From an uncultured Leucothrix sp. (GTDB lineage: Bacteria; Pseudomonadota; Gammaproteobacteria; Thiotrichales; Thiotrichaceae): a DNA stretch of 8,211 nucleotides. The position numbers and the translations under genes were made by a program. Every line of letters begins with the position of its first letter. The first letter of the stretch is position 1. Below the pieces are notes generated by a model that was given only the letters and a program-made list of their open reading frames with translations, was not told the origin of the DNA and did no database searches. Positions 6,527 through 8,211 of the stretch are shown piece by piece. The DNA lies in contig CALAJG010000176.1 of the NCBI GenBank assembly GCA_937923375.1, positions 1 through 8,211 of the forward strand, read 5' to 3'.

Positions 6527-6908
6527 AATGAAGAACCCCAGGCATAGCTAAGGTAAATGGGGCGATAATTGCGTCGAACTTATGTTTATCATCAGCAATC
6601 ATTTGATAACTACCTTGCATCGAGCCTACCGGTGTTTCGATCATGGTACCGCTAGTGTAACTAAATGATTCACCGTGTTTTAGACGAGGCTGCTCACCAA
6701 TTACCCCTTCGCCTTTCACTTCTTGTACCCGGTTTTCAGCATCGGTAATAATCCAATGCCGTGTGAGCAACTTAGCCGGTTCTGCGCCGTGGTTTTCAAC
6801 GGTAATCGTATAGGCAAAAACAAAGCGGTCGTTGTCTTCATCTGACTCAGACGGCAAATATTCTGTTTTAACGCGGATTCTTATGTCGTAAGGTTTTATT
6901 TCGTTCAT
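6525..6908 (-). CDS. apaG: ApaG family protein
   Basis: A 127-residue small cytoplasmic protein with an immunoglobulin-like beta-sandwich, close to E. coli ApaG (125). It was long annotated as linked to Co2+/Mg2+ efflux, but its biochemical role is not settled. Diagnostic sequences are FAYTITVENHG (31-41), LLTRHWIITDAE (47-58), the conserved GEGVIGEQPRLKHGESFSYTSG (66-87, given here as key motif) and GSMQGSYQM (95-103). The ATG at 6908 is preferred: a TTG at 6932 would add eight residues and run into the trmO start. In many gammaproteobacteria apaG sits between ksgA and apaH. Neither is here. It diverges from trmO across 23 bp and has no visible Shine-Dalgarno sequence. Confidence 0.93.
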   Translation of the reverse strand: MNEIKPYDIRIRVKTEYLPSESDEDNDRFVFAYTITVENHGAEPAKLLTRHWIITDAENRVQEVKGEGVIGEQPRLKHGESFSYTSGTMIETPVGSMQGSYQMIADDKHKFDAIIAPFTLAMPGVLH

Positions 6909-6931
6909 GGGTGTGAAGTATAATACATCCA
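6909..6931. promoter_or_regulatory. Shared divergent promoter region with near-palindromic -10 box
   Basis: The 23 bp between the apaG and trmO start codons contain GTATAATAC (6918-6926). On the plus strand TATAAT (6919-6924) is a perfect -10 box that would start transcription within about 0-2 nt of the trmO ATG. On the minus strand TATTAT (6925-6920) would start about 4-6 nt before the apaG ATG. Neither gene has a Shine-Dalgarno sequence, which fits leaderless or nearly leaderless mRNAs. The -35 elements would lie inside the opposite coding sequence; I see only poor matches there (for example TTTATT near 6895). Promoter activity is inferred. Confidence 0.45.
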
Positions 6932-7651
6932 ATGAATAATTTTAGCTTTTCATCGATAGCTGTAGTCTCTTCTTGCTACAAAGAGAAATTCTCAATTCCC
7001 AGACAATCAGGTCTAGTAAGTGAAGCGATAGCGGAGCTTACACTACTCAAACCTTATGCAGAGTTGGAGGCTGTAAGAGGACTTGAAGGTTTTTCACATA
7101 TTTGGCTTACCTTCGTATTTAATGCGATTCCTCAAGGGGATTGGAAACCAACGGTTAGACCTCCACGCTTGGGTGGAAATAAGCGTTTAGGTGTATTTGC
7201 GACACGTTCAACGCATCGGCCGAATCCAATTGGATTGTCGGTAGTAAAGCTGTTGGAGATTCGATCAGAAAAAGGTGAGATCAAATTAATCTTAGGCGGT
7301 TGTGATTTGCTCGATGGAACACCGATATTAGATATTAAACCCTATTTGCCTTATGCTGACATGATACCAGATGCCAGTGGTGGTTTTGCTTCTGAGAAGC
7401 CCTTTAAGAAAATGGAAGTGCAGTTTAGTGATTCGGCTAAAGAGGCGTGTATTAGTGCTAGCCAGCGCCTTAATGTGGATATAAAGTTGTTCATTGAACA
7501 GCTGCTCTGCTTGGATCCAAGGCCCGCCTACCAATTAGGACAGTTTGGTGAAAGAGTTTATGTGGCGTATGTGTATGATTTTGACCTACGTTGGCGTTAT
7601 CTCGAAACAGAGCGGTTAGAAGTTATCGATTTATCATTCAGGGAAGAATAA
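6932..7651 (+). CDS. trmO: tRNA (adenine(37)-N6)-methyltransferase TrmO
   Basis: A 239-residue protein of the TsaA/YaeB/TrmO family (E. coli TrmO has 235). TrmO uses SAM to methylate N6 of t6A37 in threonine tRNAs, giving m6t6A and helping decoding. Family sequences in order are YKEKFSIPRQSGLV (16-29), VRGLEGFSHIWLTFVF (48-63), WKPTVRPPRLGGNKRLGVFA (71-90), TRSTHRPNPIGLS (91-103), LDGTPILDIKPYLPYAD, DPRPAY and the C-terminal YDFDLRWRY. The N-terminal beta-barrel SAM domain and the C-terminal extension are both present, so it looks intact. The ATG at 6932 fits the family N terminus and leaves essentially no leader. dacB follows after 3 bp, so the two are probably cotranscribed. Confidence 0.94.
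   Translation: MNNFSFSSIAVVSSCYKEKFSIPRQSGLVSEAIAELTLLKPYAELEAVRGLEGFSHIWLTFVFNAIPQGDWKPTVRPPRLGGNKRLGVFATRSTHRPNPIGLSVVKLLEIRSEKGEIKLILGGCDLLDGTPILDIKPYLPYADMIPDASGGFASEKPFKKMEVQFSDSAKEACISASQRLNVDIKLFIEQLLCLDPRPAYQLGQFGERVYVAYVYDFDLRWRYLETERLEVIDLSFREE
7640..7646 (+). promoter_or_regulatory. Ribosome binding site of dacB within the trmO 3' end
   Basis: AGGGAAG lies 8 nt before the ATG at 7655, inside the last codons of trmO. It is one of the few recognisable Shine-Dalgarno-like sequences in the window and supports the dacB start and translation from a trmO-dacB mRNA. Confidence 0.5.
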
Positions 7652-7654
7652 TTA

Positions 7655-8211
7655 ATGAAAAGAATCCTAACTGGATGCGCGCTATTTTTTTGCTTCAACT
7701 CACTTCTATATCCGTCATTCGCAAAAAATAACGAAGAAATTAAGAAGCCTCCTATCTCAGCAGTACGTTATCAGGTCATTAAAGAGGTGCCCCAAGACGG
7801 CTTAACTGATTCTGTACTGGCGCTAATGAAGAAAAAAAAGGTACCTTCAGAAAATCTGAGTGTTTATATCCGGGATCTAAATGCCGACAAGGCAATGTTA
7901 GCTCACAATATTGATATATTGCGCTCTCCGGCCTCGACAATTAAGTTAGTCACAACGTTTGCAGCATTGAAGCAGCTAGGTCCAAATTTTGCCTGGACTA
8001 CTGAAGCCTGGGTGCGCGGCGAGATCAACAGCGGCATTTTACAGGGTGACCTAATTCTAAAAGGTTACGGTGATCCTTTTTTAGTCTATGAGCGTTATTG
8101 GAAATTTGTCAACGAAATCAGAGATAAAGGATTAATGGAAATACGCGGCGATATTATTATCGATAGTACGCATTACCGTGTATCCGAGCATGACCGAAAA
8201 GCATTTGATGG
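7655..8211 (+). CDS. dacB: D-alanyl-D-alanine carboxypeptidase/endopeptidase, PBP4 type (5' part)
   Basis: The first 185 codons plus a partial codon, cut by the right window edge; family members usually have about 450-500 residues. It is a peptidase S13 / class C low-molecular-weight penicillin-binding protein that trims D-Ala and cleaves peptide cross-links in the periplasm. Residues 1-23 look like a Sec signal peptide (MKRILTGCALFFCF..., ending SFA before KNN). The active-site SxxK is Ser94-Thr-Ile-Lys97 in RSPASTIKLVTTFAAL. It is followed by GDLILKGYGDPFL (131-143), the W..VNEIRDKGL helix and IRGDIIIDSTHY, all typical of PBP4. The SxN and KTG motifs would lie beyond the window. It starts 3 bp after trmO. 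Confidence 0.9.
   Translation, partial: MKRILTGCALFFCFNSLLYPSFAKNNEEIKKPPISAVRYQVIKEVPQDGLTDSVLALMKKKKVPSENLSVYIRDLNADKAMLAHNIDILRSPASTIKLVTTFAALKQLGPNFAWTTEAWVRGEINSGILQGDLILKGYGDPFLVYERYWKFVNEIRDKGLMEIRGDIIIDSTHYRVSEHDRKAFD

Noticed and set aside
7670..7678. Lipoprotein lipobox (LTGC) at the DacB N terminus
   Set aside because: The cysteine is residue 8, too near the start for a lipoprotein signal peptide. The hydrophobic stretch continues beyond it to a normal signal peptidase I-like site.

Overview
The window is a compact chromosomal stretch of a Gram-negative bacterium, most likely a gammaproteobacterium. LptF/LptG, an LpxL-type lipid A acyltransferase, ApaG, TrmO, a bacterial thiopurine methyltransferase and a PBP4-type DacB all read as full-length or intact proteins resembling the gammaproteobacterial families. 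Base composition looks moderate, somewhat under 50% GC. No phage, transposon, CRISPR or tRNA signal is seen. The species is not identifiable from the sequence alone.

Layout. Left edge (1-486, + strand): the 3' part of an unrecognised ORF with a hydrophobic C-terminal segment. It converges on a long minus-strand block (561-6180) whose order of transcription is: secreted lytic transglycosylase, LpxL/HtrB-like lauroyl/acyl transferase, lptF, lptG, thiopurine S-methyltransferase (tpm), class V aminotransferase. From the acyltransferase onward the genes are separated by 30 bp, an ATGA overlap, 17 bp and 7 bp, so they look like one operon. The transglycosylase lies 86 bp upstream and may or may not be in the same transcript. 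A gap of about 340 bp (6181-6524) follows. Then apaG (minus) and trmO (plus) diverge from only 23 bp. trmO is followed after 3 bp by dacB, which runs off the right edge.

Functional theme: the centre of the window is envelope biogenesis. The acyltransferase would finish lipid A, and LptF and LptG form the membrane part of the ABC transporter that extracts LPS from the inner membrane. The transglycosylase and DacB cut peptidoglycan glycan strands and peptide cross-links. TrmO modifies tRNA, ApaG is a small conserved protein, and the methyltransferase and aminotransferase look like metabolic passengers at the end of the LPS operon.

The most interesting parts are non-coding. The 6181-6524 gap contains an exact 10-bp direct repeat and a series of hairpins. 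Several of these contain wobble pairs that hold only in plus-strand RNA. The last is followed by a short T-run and overlaps the apaG stop codon. This points to an unannotated plus-strand small RNA, or to a terminator facing apaG. The 23-bp apaG/trmO spacer holds one near-palindromic -10 box that could serve both directions and give almost leaderless mRNAs. I see no clearly novel protein system here.
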